Shown here: piece by piece, positions 17,031-25,618 of the stretch
Numbering within the stretch: the stretch's first letter is position 1
How the letters are laid out: each line of letters begins with the position of its first letter
NCBI GenBank assembly: GCA_000335715.1
Contig: AMYZ01000014.1
Coordinates: 1-64,000, forward strand
Direction of reading: 5' to 3'
Source of the DNA: a beta proteobacterium L13
GTDB taxonomy: Bacteria > Pseudomonadota > Gammaproteobacteria > Burkholderiales > Chromobacteriaceae
Length of the DNA stretch: 64,000 nucleotides
Translations under genes and position numbers: made by a program
Notes under the pieces: model-generated
The model's database searches: none
What the model saw: only the letters and a program-made list of their open reading frames with translations
What the model was told of the DNA's origin: nothing

Positions 17031-18193
17031 CACTGCCCCAGCAGCTGGCGCACAGCAGCGATAACGCGGGTCTGGTCGTCGTCGCTCATGCGGGTGTACA
17101 GCGGCAGCGTCACTTCGGCTTCAAACGCCGCGTCGGCCACCGGGAACTGCGCGCGCGTCAGGCCGTAGGTATCGCGCCATACCGGCTGGCGGTGCAGCGG
17201 AATAAAGTGCACCGAGCAGCCTATGCCCAGCTCGGCCATCTTCACGATGAAATCATCGCGGCTGATGCCGGCCTGCGGCTGCAGGCGTACCGGGTACAGG
17301 TGCCAGGCGTGGTTGCTGCCGGCGTCGGCCGGGTGCGCGGGCAAGGTCAGCGGCAGGTCGGCCAGCTCGGCGTCGTAGCGGGCCGCCATCGCCTCGCGCT
17401 TTTGCAGGAAGCCGTCGATTTTCTTCAGCTGGTGGATGCCCATCGCCGCGGCGGTGTCCGGCATATTGTACTTGTAGCCCGGGGCCACCACTTCGTAGTA
17501 CCAGGCCGGGGTCTTGGACGTATAGCGGTCGAAAGCGTCGCGGCTGATGCCGTGCAGGCGCATGATCTTGCAGCGGGCAATGATGTCGGCGTGGCGCGAT
17601 ACCACCATGCCACCCTCGCCGGTGGTCATGGTCTTGTTGGCGTAAAAGCTGAACACCGTCACATCGGAATCCAGCGCCCCCACCAGCGTGCCCTTGTAGT
17701 AAGTGGGCATGGCGTGGGCGGCGTCTTCCACCACCTTCAGGCCGTGCTCGCGCGCAATGGCGATGATGGCGTCCATATCGCAGGCCAGGCCGGCAAAGTG
17801 CACCGGGATGATGGCGCGGGTTTTATCGGTAATGGCCGCGCGGATGGCGTCCGGGCGGATATTGAAAGTGGCAGGGTCCACGTCCACGCACACCGGGTGC
17901 GCGCCCAGGTAGCGCACCACCTCGGCGGTGGCGGTAAAGGTGTAGCTGGGCACGATCACCTCGTCGCCCTCTTTCACCCCGACTGCCTCCAGCGCCAGGT
18001 GCAGGCCGGCGGTAGCGGAGTTCACCGCGATGGCTTCCACGCCACCGCCGATGTAGGCAGCAAAATCCGCCTCGAACTGGCGCGTTTTCGGGCCGGTGGT
18101 TACCCAGCCGGAACGCAGCGCGTCGACGACTTCATTGATCTCGTCCTCGCCGATATCCGGCAGGGCGAAGGGGAGGAATTTTTGTTGGGTCAT
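17030..18193 (-). CDS. DegT/DnrJ/EryC1-family sugar aminotransferase (PglE-like)
   Basis: This is a PLP-dependent aminotransferase of 387 residues acting on a keto-sugar nucleotide. The N terminus [20 protein letters not shown] and the [10 protein letters not shown] motif are typical. The PLP lysine lies in [14 protein letters not shown], and EDAAHA contains the ring-nitrogen aspartate region. By neighbourhood (PglC-like and PglF-like genes) it likely aminates the 4-keto sugar made by the dehydratase. No PglD-like acetyltransferase sits directly beside it, so whether the final sugar is N-acetylated at C4 is unclear. Confidence 0.88.
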   Translation of the reverse strand: MTQQKFLPFALPDIGEDEINEVVDALRSGWVTTGPKTRQFEADFAAYIGGGVEAIAVNSATAGLHLALEAVGVKEGDEVIVPSYTFTATAEVVRYLGAHPVCVDVDPATFNIRPDAIRAAITDKTRAIIPVHFAGLACDMDAIIAIAREHGLKVVEDAAHAMPTYYKGTLVGALDSDVTVFSFYANKTMTTGEGGMVVSRHADIIARCKIMRLHGISRDAFDRYTSKTPAWYYEVVAPGYKYNMPDTAAAMGIHQLKKIDGFLQKREAMAARYDAELADLPLTLPAHPADAGSNHAWHLYPVRLQPQAGISRDDFIVKMAELGIGCSVHFIPLHRQPVWRDTYGLTRAQFPVADAAFEAEVTLPLYTRMSDDDQTRVIAAVRQLLGQ

Positions 18194-18205
18194 TTGGATT
18201 AACTT

Positions 18206-18724
18206 CTATTTCTTATAGATAGCACTAAGTTCATCAAAGAACGCAGCCCTAGCATTTAGCATTTTGGCGCGCCATTCATAAATTTCATCTTCACCAACCT
18301 CTTCTGGTGATGAAGAAAAACGCTTTCGCATTTCCCCTGCAACGTCACCATATAGCCTCAATTTTTCTTGTGCCGACTTATGTCCCAACAAGAGCAGCTT
18401 TGCTTCTGCCGAAGTCATCTCTTGGAAAGCATCAAAGAGCTCCCTTTGGGCAGCTTTTACTTTCTCGGTATCAGGTGAATTCCGCTTTAACCCGTTCTTC
18501 GCACGAATTGCATCACCGACCCATACCCAATAAACAAGAGAAGCACTAGTGAATCTCTCAACATGCTCTGCAACCAACTCAAGTAGCTCGTTGCTTCGTC
18601 TACGCCGCTCTTTCTCAGCATCCCGATCATGGTTCTTCTTCGCTAGAAGAAAAGAACTAAAAGCAGCGATCAGTGCACCCAAGCCAATCTTTACGGCTGA
18701 GTCAACAACATCAATCCAAGTCAT
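18206..18724 (-). CDS. Hypothetical single-pass membrane protein, AT-richer than neighbours
   Basis: I do not recognise this 172-residue protein. It starts MTWIDVVDSAVKIGLGALIA, a membrane segment to about residue 27. A highly charged stretch (KKNHDRDAEKERRRRSNE) follows, and then a long helical cytoplasmic-looking domain without cysteines. The codon use is clearly AT-richer than the flanking glycan genes, suggesting separate acquisition. It is placed between the PglE-like gene and a repeat-bearing spacer. Small membrane-anchored coiled proteins of this kind occur in accessory regions; no function is claimed. Confidence 0.65.
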   Translation of the reverse strand: MTWIDVVDSAVKIGLGALIAAFSSFLLAKKNHDRDAEKERRRRSNELLELVAEHVERFTSASLVYWVWVGDAIRAKNGLKRNSPDTEKVKAAQRELFDAFQEMTSAEAKLLLLGHKSAQEKLRLYGDVAGEMRKRFSSSPEEVGEDEIYEWRAKMLNARAAFFDELSAIYKK

Positions 18725-18958
18725 GAACGCTCCCAGCCGAGAACACAAGGCTTATCCTTGTTACCTATGTATATCCATCACTAAGCCTGGCCGACGCCGC
18801 CCATCCCGTTGGCGCGAGCCGGTTGGCGGCGTAGCGCCAGGGTTTTAAGACGCCGATTTGTCTGAGCCCTGAGCCGTTAGCGAAGGGCGAGTTCGGCGGC
18901 GCCCTGGCGCTGCGTTGCCTGCCGGGGTTTCGAGCAGCCCCGGGTCGCCTTTTCTTTG

Positions 18959-18992
18959 GGTTCTTTCTTTTGGCGACGCAAAAGAAAGAACC
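18959..18992. repeat. Perfect 14-bp hairpin of an intergenic repeat element
   Basis: GGTTCTTTCTTTTG and CAAAAGAAAGAACC flank the loop GCGACG. I recall very similar TTTCTTTTGGCGA...CAAAAGAAAG hairpins from intergenic spaces of other beta- and gammaproteobacteria, so this is probably a dispersed element. Only one copy is seen here. Confidence 0.6.
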
Positions 18993-19055
18993 TCGCCACC
19001 GCTCGACAGCGGCATGTAAACAGCACCGCGCAGCGGTTCATCAAACAAGCTACCA

Positions 19056-19068
19056 AAGGTTGGCCGCA
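19056..19068 (+). repeat. Exact copy of the repeated word AAGGTTGGCCGCA
   Basis: It lies in the spacer just downstream of the acyltransferase gene. Confidence 0.85.
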
Positions 19069-19135
19069 ACCCACGTTCCCCGGATGCGCCTGCGGCTTAT
19101 CCGGGCTACCAGCCACCGGCATACCCGGCGGCCAC

Positions 19136-20176
19136 TTATTTCAACTTGTCCGACAACACCTTGCCCCACCGCTGCGTCGGCAGCTCCACCCAGCGGTGGA
19201 TGGCCTGTGCGATGCTCCAGGTTACCCCCAGCGCGATGGCTACCATCGCCCACCACGGGGTGCCGTATTGTGCCAGCGTAAACAGGATGGCGTAACCGAC
19301 CGTGGCGTGACACACGTACCAGGCGTAGCTGACGCTGGCCACCCGCGTCAGCAGCGGCACCGCTACCAGCTGCGGCCGCCACGCCGCCACCACAAACAGC
19401 GCCACGCCGATGCCATAGCTGGCGTACAGGCCAGTGTCGCCCCAGCCGGTAAGCCATACGTATAGCGCCAGCATGCCGATAAAGTGCAGCACGGTTTCCA
19501 CGCGGCCGGCGTGGCCGGTCTGGTAGAAGTACACCCAGCTGCCGGCAAACATCAGCGGGAAGTAACACACAATGGTCTGAAAGCCGTTTACCGGCGCAAA
19601 GCGGCACAGCCATACCAATAGTGGCAGCAGCAGCCAGATCGCCCACTTGATGCGGCGGCCGGTTAGCGTGAAAGCGATGCCCAGCATGGCGTAAAACCAC
19701 AGCTCTACTTTCAGCGTCCACATCACCGGGTCGATATTGCGGCCGCCTATCCAGTCGATCAGCGCGATGCTGACGTGGCCCAGTACGTCGCGCGCGCTCA
19801 CGCTCCACACACCGCCAGGCAGCTGTGCGGCCAACCATAGCGCGGCCACCGTCACTGCGAGCCCGGCCCAGTAGGTGGGGTAGATGCGGAAGAAGCGCGA
19901 CACGGCAAAGCGCAGCGCGCCCATGCGCGTGAGCGATAGCGGAATCAGCAGGCCGGAAATCAGCAGAAACAGCCCCACCCCCACCGCGCCCAGGTTGAAC
20001 GGCAGCACGAACGACGCGCCGTCGTAGCCGGGCAGCGGTGGCACGCTCATCACCTCGGCGATGCGGTCGCGGCGCTGCCAGAACGTCTGCGTGTAGTGGA
20101 ACAGCACCACGGCCAGCATGGCCAGGCCGCGCAGGCCGTCGGCAAAATCAAAGCGGATGTGTGGCTGCTGGCTCAT
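19136..20176 (-). CDS. Acyltransferase 3 (OafA/YrhL-like) membrane protein
   Basis: This 346-residue multi-pass inner-membrane protein matches the acyltransferase-3 family that O-acetylates surface glycans. It starts with FDFADGLRGLAMLAVVLFHY, holding the conserved Arg and catalytic-region His, followed by RFFRIYPTYW and WTLKVELWFY, also typical. About ten hydrophobic helices are seen. The ATG at 20176 is chosen over the longer frame because it begins the family sequence and overlaps the preceding VOC gene stop in an ATGA. It probably decorates the polysaccharide made by the cluster. Confidence 0.88.
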   Translation of the reverse strand: MSQQPHIRFDFADGLRGLAMLAVVLFHYTQTFWQRRDRIAEVMSVPPLPGYDGASFVLPFNLGAVGVGLFLLISGLLIPLSLTRMGALRFAVSRFFRIYPTYWAGLAVTVAALWLAAQLPGGVWSVSARDVLGHVSIALIDWIGGRNIDPVMWTLKVELWFYAMLGIAFTLTGRRIKWAIWLLLPLLVWLCRFAPVNGFQTIVCYFPLMFAGSWVYFYQTGHAGRVETVLHFIGMLALYVWLTGWGDTGLYASYGIGVALFVVAAWRPQLVAVPLLTRVASVSYAWYVCHATVGYAILFTLAQYGTPWWAMVAIALGVTWSIAQAIHRWVELPTQRWGKVLSDKLK

Positions 20177-20610
20177 GTGGCCTCCGGTGGGCGCGGGCGG
20201 CTGCCCAGTATTTCGACAAAACGTAGCAGGTAGCCGTCCGGGGCTTGCCACAGCCCCTCCAGCTGGCCTTCTTCTTCGTTGTCTGCCACGGCGTACCAGC
20301 TTTCCTGCAGCGGGCGGAAGCAGGGGTAAGCGGCGGCCTCTAGCCGTGCGGCCAACGCGGTCACGTCACCTACCTCGATCTGCAGGTTGATGCCGCGGCC
20401 AAACGGCGTTTGCAGCTCGCCGGTGTGCCAGCCCTGCGGGTGCCAGGCTTCCAGCATCAGCTGCGCCTGGCCCAGCTCCAGGTAGACAAAATCGGGCGCA
20501 TTGCGGCGAAAGCGCACGCTAAAGCCGGCGGCCTGATAAAACGGCAGCGACCGCGCCATGTCGGTGACGGTCAGCTCCGGCACCATCGGGTTCCAGTAAG
20601 GCTCACTCAT
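20173..20610 (-). CDS. VOC (glyoxalase/bleomycin-resistance) family protein
   Basis: The 145-residue product has the two beta-alpha-beta-beta-beta modules of the vicinal oxygen chelate fold. It begins PELTVTDMARSLPFYQAAGF, then has DFVYLELGQAQLML, INLQIEVGDV and a C-terminal DGYLLRFVE with the usual metal-side glutamate. Members include dioxygenases and antibiotic-binding proteins; this one resembles the small bleomycin-resistance-like type. It is translationally coupled to the acyltransferase, an odd partner, so it may be a passenger gene. A partial repeated word (AGTTGGCCGCA) lies just upstream at 20630-20640. Confidence 0.85.
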   Translation of the reverse strand: MSEPYWNPMVPELTVTDMARSLPFYQAAGFSVRFRRNAPDFVYLELGQAQLMLEAWHPQGWHTGELQTPFGRGINLQIEVGDVTALAARLEAAAYPCFRPLQESWYAVADNEEEGQLEGLWQAPDGYLLRFVEILGSRPRPPEAT

Positions 20611-20667
20611 CGTGTTATGCGCTTTCTACAGTTGGCCGCAGGCTTGCCGCGACAGGTTGGGCCGGGC

Positions 20668-21909
20668 TTACTTCACGCCCTGCAGGAAGCGGCGCGCCAG
20701 CACCGCGTAATCGTGCCTGGCCAGCACAAACTTTTTGCCGGCAGCGCCCATGCGGCCGCGTTCGTTCGGCGTGGTGGCCAGCAGGCGGCGCATGCCGTCG
20801 GCAATGGCGGCCGGGTCTTCTACCGCCACGCTCACCCCGCAGCCGGACTCGGCCACCATGTCGTTACCGGCTTCCACCGAGTGCAGCACCGGGCGCGCGG
20901 CCATCATGTAATCAAACAGCTTGTTGGGGTTGATGCCGAAACGGTAAATCGGCAGCTTACGCCAGCCGATGTACAGCGCGTCGCACTCGGCCAGAAAGGC
21001 TGGCACGGCGCGCTTGGCAATAGCCGGCAAAAAGCTGACGTTATCTAGGCCCAGCGCCTGCGCCTGCTGCACCAGCGCGGCTTTGTCGGGGCCATCGCCC
21101 ACCAGCACCACCTGCAGCTTGTCGGCCAGCGCCGGGTCCTGCCGGATCAGGCTGGCGGCTTGCAGCAGGTAATCCAGCGCGTTGGCCAGGCCGTGGCCGC
21201 CGGCGTAACCCAGAATAAAGCGCTTTTGCGCCTTCAGCTCGGCCAGGCGCATGCGGTGCTCGCCCGGCAGCGGCTCGGGCTTATCCTGCCACTCGGCAAC
21301 ATCCACGCCGTTAGGGATCACCACGTATTTTTCCGGCGCCATGCCGTGCGCCATCATGTAGTCCTTGGCGCACGGCAGCATGGACACCACGGTGTCGGCT
21401 TTCTTGTAGCCAAAGTCCTCGGCCCACTGCAGCAGGCGGATGAACGGGTGTTTCGGGCTCATGCCGCCCACCTCTACCGGCGTCAGCGGCCACAGGTCGT
21501 GCACCTCGTACACCAGCCGGGCGCCGGTTTTTCCAGCGATAAAGGCCGCCGGGATGGTATCCAGCGGATAGGTGGACGAGGCAATCACCACGTCCGGTTT
21601 CCAGTCGCGCAGGTAGCGGCCGGACAAGCCCAGCACACGGCCCAGAAAGCGGAAGATATTAATGACGCGCTTGGCACCGTTGCCCTCGTAGCGCGGGGTC
21701 TTGCACCAGGTATAGCGGATGCCGTCGATGTCCTGGTCGGCGTACTTGGCTGTTAATTCCGGGTTGCGCTGGCGCAGGTGCGAGTAGTCGGCCGCCACGA
21801 TATGCACCTCGTGGCCGGCTTTCACCCATTCGCGGGCCAGGTAGTAGGGGCGGAATTCCATGCCATGCAGCGGGCTGCCGGCGTAGTGGTTGATGTAAAG
21901 AATGCGCAC
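20668..21909 (-). CDS. Glycosyltransferase family 4, WbuB-like
   Basis: This 413-residue cytoplasmic glycosyltransferase has the GT-B fold. The N-terminal Rossmann half begins RILYINHYAGSPLHGMEFRPYYLAREWVKAGHEVHI, typical of WbuB-like enzymes that add amino sugars to lipid-linked O units. The C-terminal half shows FILGYAGGHGLANALDYLL and NPNKLFDYMMAARPVL, the nucleotide-sugar site, with the retaining-GT4 acidic residue near it. The start is GTG, with only a weak ribosome-binding site. Sugar donor and acceptor cannot be read from sequence. Confidence 0.88.
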   Translation of the reverse strand: MRILYINHYAGSPLHGMEFRPYYLAREWVKAGHEVHIVAADYSHLRQRNPELTAKYADQDIDGIRYTWCKTPRYEGNGAKRVINIFRFLGRVLGLSGRYLRDWKPDVVIASSTYPLDTIPAAFIAGKTGARLVYEVHDLWPLTPVEVGGMSPKHPFIRLLQWAEDFGYKKADTVVSMLPCAKDYMMAHGMAPEKYVVIPNGVDVAEWQDKPEPLPGEHRMRLAELKAQKRFILGYAGGHGLANALDYLLQAASLIRQDPALADKLQVVLVGDGPDKAALVQQAQALGLDNVSFLPAIAKRAVPAFLAECDALYIGWRKLPIYRFGINPNKLFDYMMAARPVLHSVEAGNDMVAESGCGVSVAVEDPAAIADGMRRLLATTPNERGRMGAAGKKFVLARHDYAVLARRFLQGVK

Positions 21910-21938
21910 GATAGTGGGGTCTGTTATGGGGTGAACGG

Positions 21939-22607
21939 CTACATCAGGCCGGCGGCGATATTGATCATCAGCGCCAGCACGGTGGTGTTGAAGGCAAACG
22001 ACAGCATGCAGTGCAAGGTACCGGTACGGCGCATGGCCGCACTACTGAGCGCCACGTCGGCGGTTTGCCCCGAGGTGCCGATCACCACGGGAAAGTAAAA
22101 AAAGTCGCCATAGTCCGGCATCGCCGTGCCGGGGAAATCCAGCCCCGGCGCCTGGCCGCGGTTCAGCGCCAGAAAATAGCCGTGGGCGTAATGCAGCGCG
22201 AACATGGTCTGGGTAAACAGCCAGGACGACACAATGGTGAGCACGCACAGCGCAATGTGGCCGCTGCGTACCGCACCGTGCAGCTGGCGCGCCACCGACA
22301 GCTCGGCCACGATGGCCAGCAGGCACACCAGCGCGGAGGCGGCCACCAGCAATAGCAGCAGGCTGCGGCCCTCGGCCTGCACCAGCGCGTGCTGGTGGAT
22401 TTTGTCCTCGTCGCTCTGGCGCATCATGTACGCCGCCAGCAGCAGGTACAACGCGGCGCCGGCGTTCCAGCCCAGCAGGTTGGCCGTGAGCTGGCTTAGC
22501 GGGTAGCACGCCCCCGCCAGCCACGCCACCAGGCCGCCGCACAGCAGGGCTACGCCCAGGCGCGGGTGGGCCTGCAGCATGCGTAGCGGCCAGCCGATGG
22601 CAGCCAT
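21939..22607 (-). CDS. DUF1345 membrane protein
   Basis: This 222-residue inner-membrane protein has about five hydrophobic helices and the DUF1345 signature: LLGWNAGAALYLLLAAYMM, then TQTMFALHYAHGYF and the C-terminal DYGDFFYFPVVIGTSGQTADV. Function is unknown. It starts one base after the stop of the preceding small membrane protein gene, so the pair is likely co-translated. It has no evident link to glycan synthesis although embedded in that cluster. Confidence 0.85.
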   Translation of the reverse strand: MAAIGWPLRMLQAHPRLGVALLCGGLVAWLAGACYPLSQLTANLLGWNAGAALYLLLAAYMMRQSDEDKIHQHALVQAEGRSLLLLLVAASALVCLLAIVAELSVARQLHGAVRSGHIALCVLTIVSSWLFTQTMFALHYAHGYFLALNRGQAPGLDFPGTAMPDYGDFFYFPVVIGTSGQTADVALSSAAMRRTGTLHCMLSFAFNTTVLALMINIAAGLM

Positions 22608-22608
22608 G

Positions 22609-23049
22609 CTACTGCGCCTGCCCTGCGGCAGCGCCCTGCTCCATGCGCAGCCAGTCAAAGTAAGCCAGCACAATGCCCAGCGGCGCCCACAACATGCCGT
22701 GGGTGAGCAGGCGTTCGGTGCTGGGGATGGCGCCACTGGCCACCCATTGCATGCCCACCACCAGACAGGCCAGCATCATGCCGCGGCTAGACAGACCGTA
22801 GGCCATCAGAAAGCGCATCTGGCCGCCTTTAGCCACACGCTGCCAGCCGGCGTAATCGTTGGCCGCCAGCCGTGCAAACCAGGCGCCATTGCGCCAGTGC
22901 CACAGCGTGTAAGCCAGCGCCAGCGCGGCGTGGCCACCCAGCGTGGCGGCGGTGAGCGGCGCGCCGTACCACAGCCATTGCACCACACAGAACAGCAGCC
23001 ACAACGGCAGGGCGATATACAGCAGGGTCAGGGGCATGGAGCGCTTCAT
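22609..23049 (-). CDS. Hypothetical membrane protein, four predicted helices
   Basis: I do not recognise a family in this 146-residue protein. Four hydrophobic segments are visible (about residues 5-27, 33-52, 80-102 and 112-132), separated by short loops, with an acidic/Ala-rich tail. The ATG at 23049 overlaps the upstream glycosyltransferase stop (ATGA). The product is followed after one base by DUF1345, suggesting the two membrane proteins work together. It was probably transferred with the surrounding genes. Confidence 0.65.
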   Translation of the reverse strand: MKRSMPLTLLYIALPLWLLFCVVQWLWYGAPLTAATLGGHAALALAYTLWHWRNGAWFARLAANDYAGWQRVAKGGQMRFLMAYGLSSRGMMLACLVVGMQWVASGAIPSTERLLTHGMLWAPLGIVLAYFDWLRMEQGAAAGQAQ

Positions 23050-24149
23050 GCGGCCAACCCCCGGTACAGGTCTACCAGCTTGGCGCCTTCGGCGGCCCAG
23101 CTGTATTTGGCCAGCACCGCTTGCTTGCCGGACAGGCCCATCAGGCGGGCGCGCTCGTCGTCGCCCAGCAGCTGGGCAATGGCGTCGGCGATGGCGCGCG
23201 GGTCTTGCGGGTCCACCAGCAGGCCGCAGTCGGCGTCTTCGATGATCTCGCGCCACAGCGGAAAATCACTGGCGATCACCGGCATGCCGGCCGCCATGTA
23301 CTCGAACAGCTTGATCGGCAGCGATTCCACGTAGCTGGGCGTGGGCAGCAGCGTCACCAGGCCGATCTTGCTGGCGGCCAGCACGTCTGCCACGCCGGCG
23401 CGGTCCAGCACGCCCAGGTCGTTGACGCGGCTCCAGCCGGCTTCGCGCTGCAGCGCGGCTTTCAGGTCCGGCTCACTCCACAGACCAGCCAGGTTGAGGC
23501 GGGTGTCGGTGTCTGGCAGCGCGGCGATGATGGGCTCGATGCCACGGGTGCGGCTGATGCCGCCCAGGTAGCACACTTCGTTGCGGCGGCTGGCCCATGG
23601 CGTGTCGCGCACCAGCTCGGCCAGAATCGGGTAGTTGCACACGTCCACCACGCGGCGGGCACCGGCCTGCTCGAAGCGGCGGCGGATCACCGGCGTGGCG
23701 GCCACGATGGCGTCGAAGCGGCGCGCGGCGTAGTCTTCCAGCGTTTCCACCACGCGCGACACCAGCGGCCGCGCCATGCCGGGAATCCAGTGCTTGGCCA
23801 GCACCTGGCGCGGCACGTCCTCGTGCACGTCGTACACCACCTTGATGCCGGCCTGCTGCAGGCGCAGCGCGGCAGGGATCAGCTCCGGGTCGTGAAAGTG
23901 CGCCACGTCGGGCATCAGCTGCAGCGCTTTTTCGTACACCCGCTTCACGGTGCCGGTCATGCGCGACAAGCGGCCGCCGCTTTTCGGCCCCACGTCGTGC
24001 AGGCGCACGCCGCGGTTGATCTCGTCGCCGTTACCGTCGGCCACGATCAGGTGCACCTCGTGGCCGGCTTCGGCCAGCGTGGCGCACTCTTTCACGAAGA
24101 TGCGGATATCGTGGCGCGGATGGGCGCTGGTGAGGTGGGCAATTTTCAT
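23046..24149 (-). CDS. Glycosyltransferase family 4
   Basis: This is a 367-residue GT-B glycosyltransferase. The start KIAHLTSAHPRHDIRIFVKE is typical of a GT4 subgroup in polysaccharide loci. DVAHFHDPELIPAAL and VVYDVHEDVPRQVL follow in the acceptor domain. The donor domain shows EVCYLGGISRTRGIEPII and SLPIKLFEYMAAGMPVIASDFPLW with the conserved Glu of the E-x7-E region. A WbpL- or WbnH-like role in O-unit assembly is plausible, with substrate unknown. A partial repeated word (TGCGGCCAACCCC) overlaps the 3' end. Confidence 0.88.
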   Translation of the reverse strand: MKIAHLTSAHPRHDIRIFVKECATLAEAGHEVHLIVADGNGDEINRGVRLHDVGPKSGGRLSRMTGTVKRVYEKALQLMPDVAHFHDPELIPAALRLQQAGIKVVYDVHEDVPRQVLAKHWIPGMARPLVSRVVETLEDYAARRFDAIVAATPVIRRRFEQAGARRVVDVCNYPILAELVRDTPWASRRNEVCYLGGISRTRGIEPIIAALPDTDTRLNLAGLWSEPDLKAALQREAGWSRVNDLGVLDRAGVADVLAASKIGLVTLLPTPSYVESLPIKLFEYMAAGMPVIASDFPLWREIIEDADCGLLVDPQDPRAIADAIAQLLGDDERARLMGLSGKQAVLAKYSWAAEGAKLVDLYRGLAA

Positions 24150-24208
24150 CTGTTCAAACCTGTCTACGGGTGACGACTCGTTTTGTTACTGCGTTGGCCG
24201 GGAAGCTT

Positions 24209-24398
24209 TTGGCCACGAAACCCACGAAAAAACACGAACCTTTCTTTAGCCACGGAAAAAGCGGAAAGCACGAAAGCACACCGACACCGCTGCGGCCAAC
24301 CTTGCTTAGGCGATGGTTTTGTCCGCGCCTTCGGTGTATTCCGTGGCAAAAAAAACGCCTTTGCCTTTTTCGTGCCCTTTTGTGGGTTTCGTGGCCAA
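24209..24398. repeat. MITE-like element with 17-bp terminal inverted repeats
   Basis: TTGGCCACGAAACCCAC at 24209-24225 is exactly repeated in reverse complement at 24382-24398. The 190-base interior is A-rich on one strand and contains further CACGAAA/TTTCGTG units. No protein-coding gene fits: the frames give low-complexity translations rich in HETHEKT-type motifs that are a known annotation artefact. An exact repeated 13-mer lies inside at 24291-24303. The element sits between two glycosyltransferase genes. Confidence 0.55.
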
Positions 24399-24427
24399 CG
24401 CCTTTTATTGTTTCGTGGCAAAAAACC

Positions 24428-25483
24428 TCAGCACAATTCCCGGTAAATCTGCGCAAAGCGCTGCATGTTCTCGCGATACAGCCCCTTGGTCTGTACCAGC
24501 TGGCGGTTCAGTGCCGTGGCGCTGGCCAGTGCGGCATTATCGCCTGCGCGCCGTAGCTGCGTCTTCAGCGCACAGCCCAGCCGGCCCAGGTCTTCCACGA
24601 TGGCGCCGTTGACGCCGTCCAGCACCCATTCCAGGTTGGCCGGCAGGTTGGACAACACCGGCAGGCAGCCGTGGCCCATGGCTTCCAGCAGGCTGATGCT
24701 GGTGGCGTCGCTCATCGGTACGCTGACAAACACGCGCGCGTCGCGATAGTGCTGCGCCAGCACCTCGGGCGCCACGAAGCCGGTAAACACCACCCGCTGC
24801 AGCCCCAGCTGCTGCGCCAGTGCCTGCAAGCTGGCTGTTTCGTCACCGCTGGCGGCCACGGTAAGCTGCCAGCCGGCCAGCGTGGCGTCGGCTTCTACCT
24901 GCGCCCAGGCGCGGAGGATGGCGTCGATGCGGTACAGCGGCTTGTGCAGGCGGCACGACAGCACCGACAGCGGCTTGGCGGCGATGTCCGGCGGCGGCGG
25001 CAGCGCGTCCATGCCGAAGTTCAGCACGTCCATGCGCGCTATCGCTGCCAGCTGGCGGCACACGGCGGCCATGTGCAGCGAATCACTGGTCACAGCGCTG
25101 GCGGCGGCCAGGTTGGCCGCCACCATCTTTTTCATCAGCGCGTTCTGCTGCGGCAGCAGCAACACGTCCGAGCCCCAGGTGGTGAGCACCCACGGCAGCT
25201 TGCGGCCGGCCAGTGCACGGCGAGCATGCCAGGCCACGCTATTGGCCTGGTGCACGTGCACGATGTCGGGTTTGATCTCGTCAATCAGCCGCGCCAACCG
25301 GCCAGCGGTGCCCAGCGCCTTCAGGCTGAAATCCACCTGCAGCACGCGGCCCAGGTTGGCCGCATGGTAGCGCGGCGGCAGCGGGCCGTTGCTGGCCAGG
25401 TGCACTTCGCTGACGTGCGGGGCGATACCGGCCAGATAACGGTGGGTGTGCACCGAGGCAGAGCCGATCAGAAGAAGCTTCAT
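24428..25483 (-). CDS. Glycosyltransferase family 4
   Basis: This is a 351-residue GT-B enzyme. It begins MKLLLIGSASVHTHRYLAGI, has DIVHVHQANSVAWHA and LTTWGSDVLLLPQ in the acceptor half, and VVFTGFVAPEVLAQHYRDARVFVSVPMSDATSISLLEAMGHG in the donor half, with the conserved E of the retaining GT4 site. Upstream in-frame codons to 25525 fall in repeat DNA, so the ATG at 25483 is taken as the start. The gene is bracketed by related CACGAAA-type repeats, suggesting cassette-like exchange. Sugar specificity is unknown. Confidence 0.87.
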   Translation of the reverse strand: MKLLLIGSASVHTHRYLAGIAPHVSEVHLASNGPLPPRYHAANLGRVLQVDFSLKALGTAGRLARLIDEIKPDIVHVHQANSVAWHARRALAGRKLPWVLTTWGSDVLLLPQQNALMKKMVAANLAAASAVTSDSLHMAAVCRQLAAIARMDVLNFGMDALPPPPDIAAKPLSVLSCRLHKPLYRIDAILRAWAQVEADATLAGWQLTVAASGDETASLQALAQQLGLQRVVFTGFVAPEVLAQHYRDARVFVSVPMSDATSISLLEAMGHGCLPVLSNLPANLEWVLDGVNGAIVEDLGRLGCALKTQLRRAGDNAALASATALNRQLVQTKGLYRENMQRFAQIYRELC

Positions 25484-25493
25484 ATTGACTTTC

Positions 25494-25525
25494 TGGCCAC
25501 GAAAACCACGAAAAAACACGAACAA
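25494..25525. repeat. Second copy of the CACGAAA-type repeat
   Basis: TGGCCACGAAAACCACGAAA and the following AAACACGAA closely match the left end of the element at 24209. It lies just upstream of the glycosyltransferase start, so that gene has related repeats on both sides. Confidence 0.5.
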
Positions 25526-25618
25526 GGCGGCCTGCTCTTGGCCACGCCCTGCTTATCTCTAGCGCGATTATGCCGCCAGGCCTTTTCGTGTTGGTGAGTG
25601 TCGTTGCCGACCATGTAT

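Larger units (their letters stand above)
18725..19135. other. Non-coding spacer with repeat-like hairpin sequences
   Basis: The 411 bases hold no convincing gene. The middle part (about 18840-18992) is GC-rich, with several short inverted stretches, and ends in a long perfect hairpin. An exact repeated 13-mer follows at 19056. The look is of a dispersed intergenic repeat inserted within the polysaccharide cluster. Confidence 0.6.

Noticed and set aside
18845-19465. Open frames of 70-170 codons over the spacer and acyltransferase end
   Set aside because: Composition and lack of a ribosome-binding site indicate repeat DNA and shadow frames.
24154-24612. Short open frames giving HETHKRARK-like and TKPTKKHE-like translations
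   Set aside because: These are low-complexity translations of a repeat element, a known annotation artefact.
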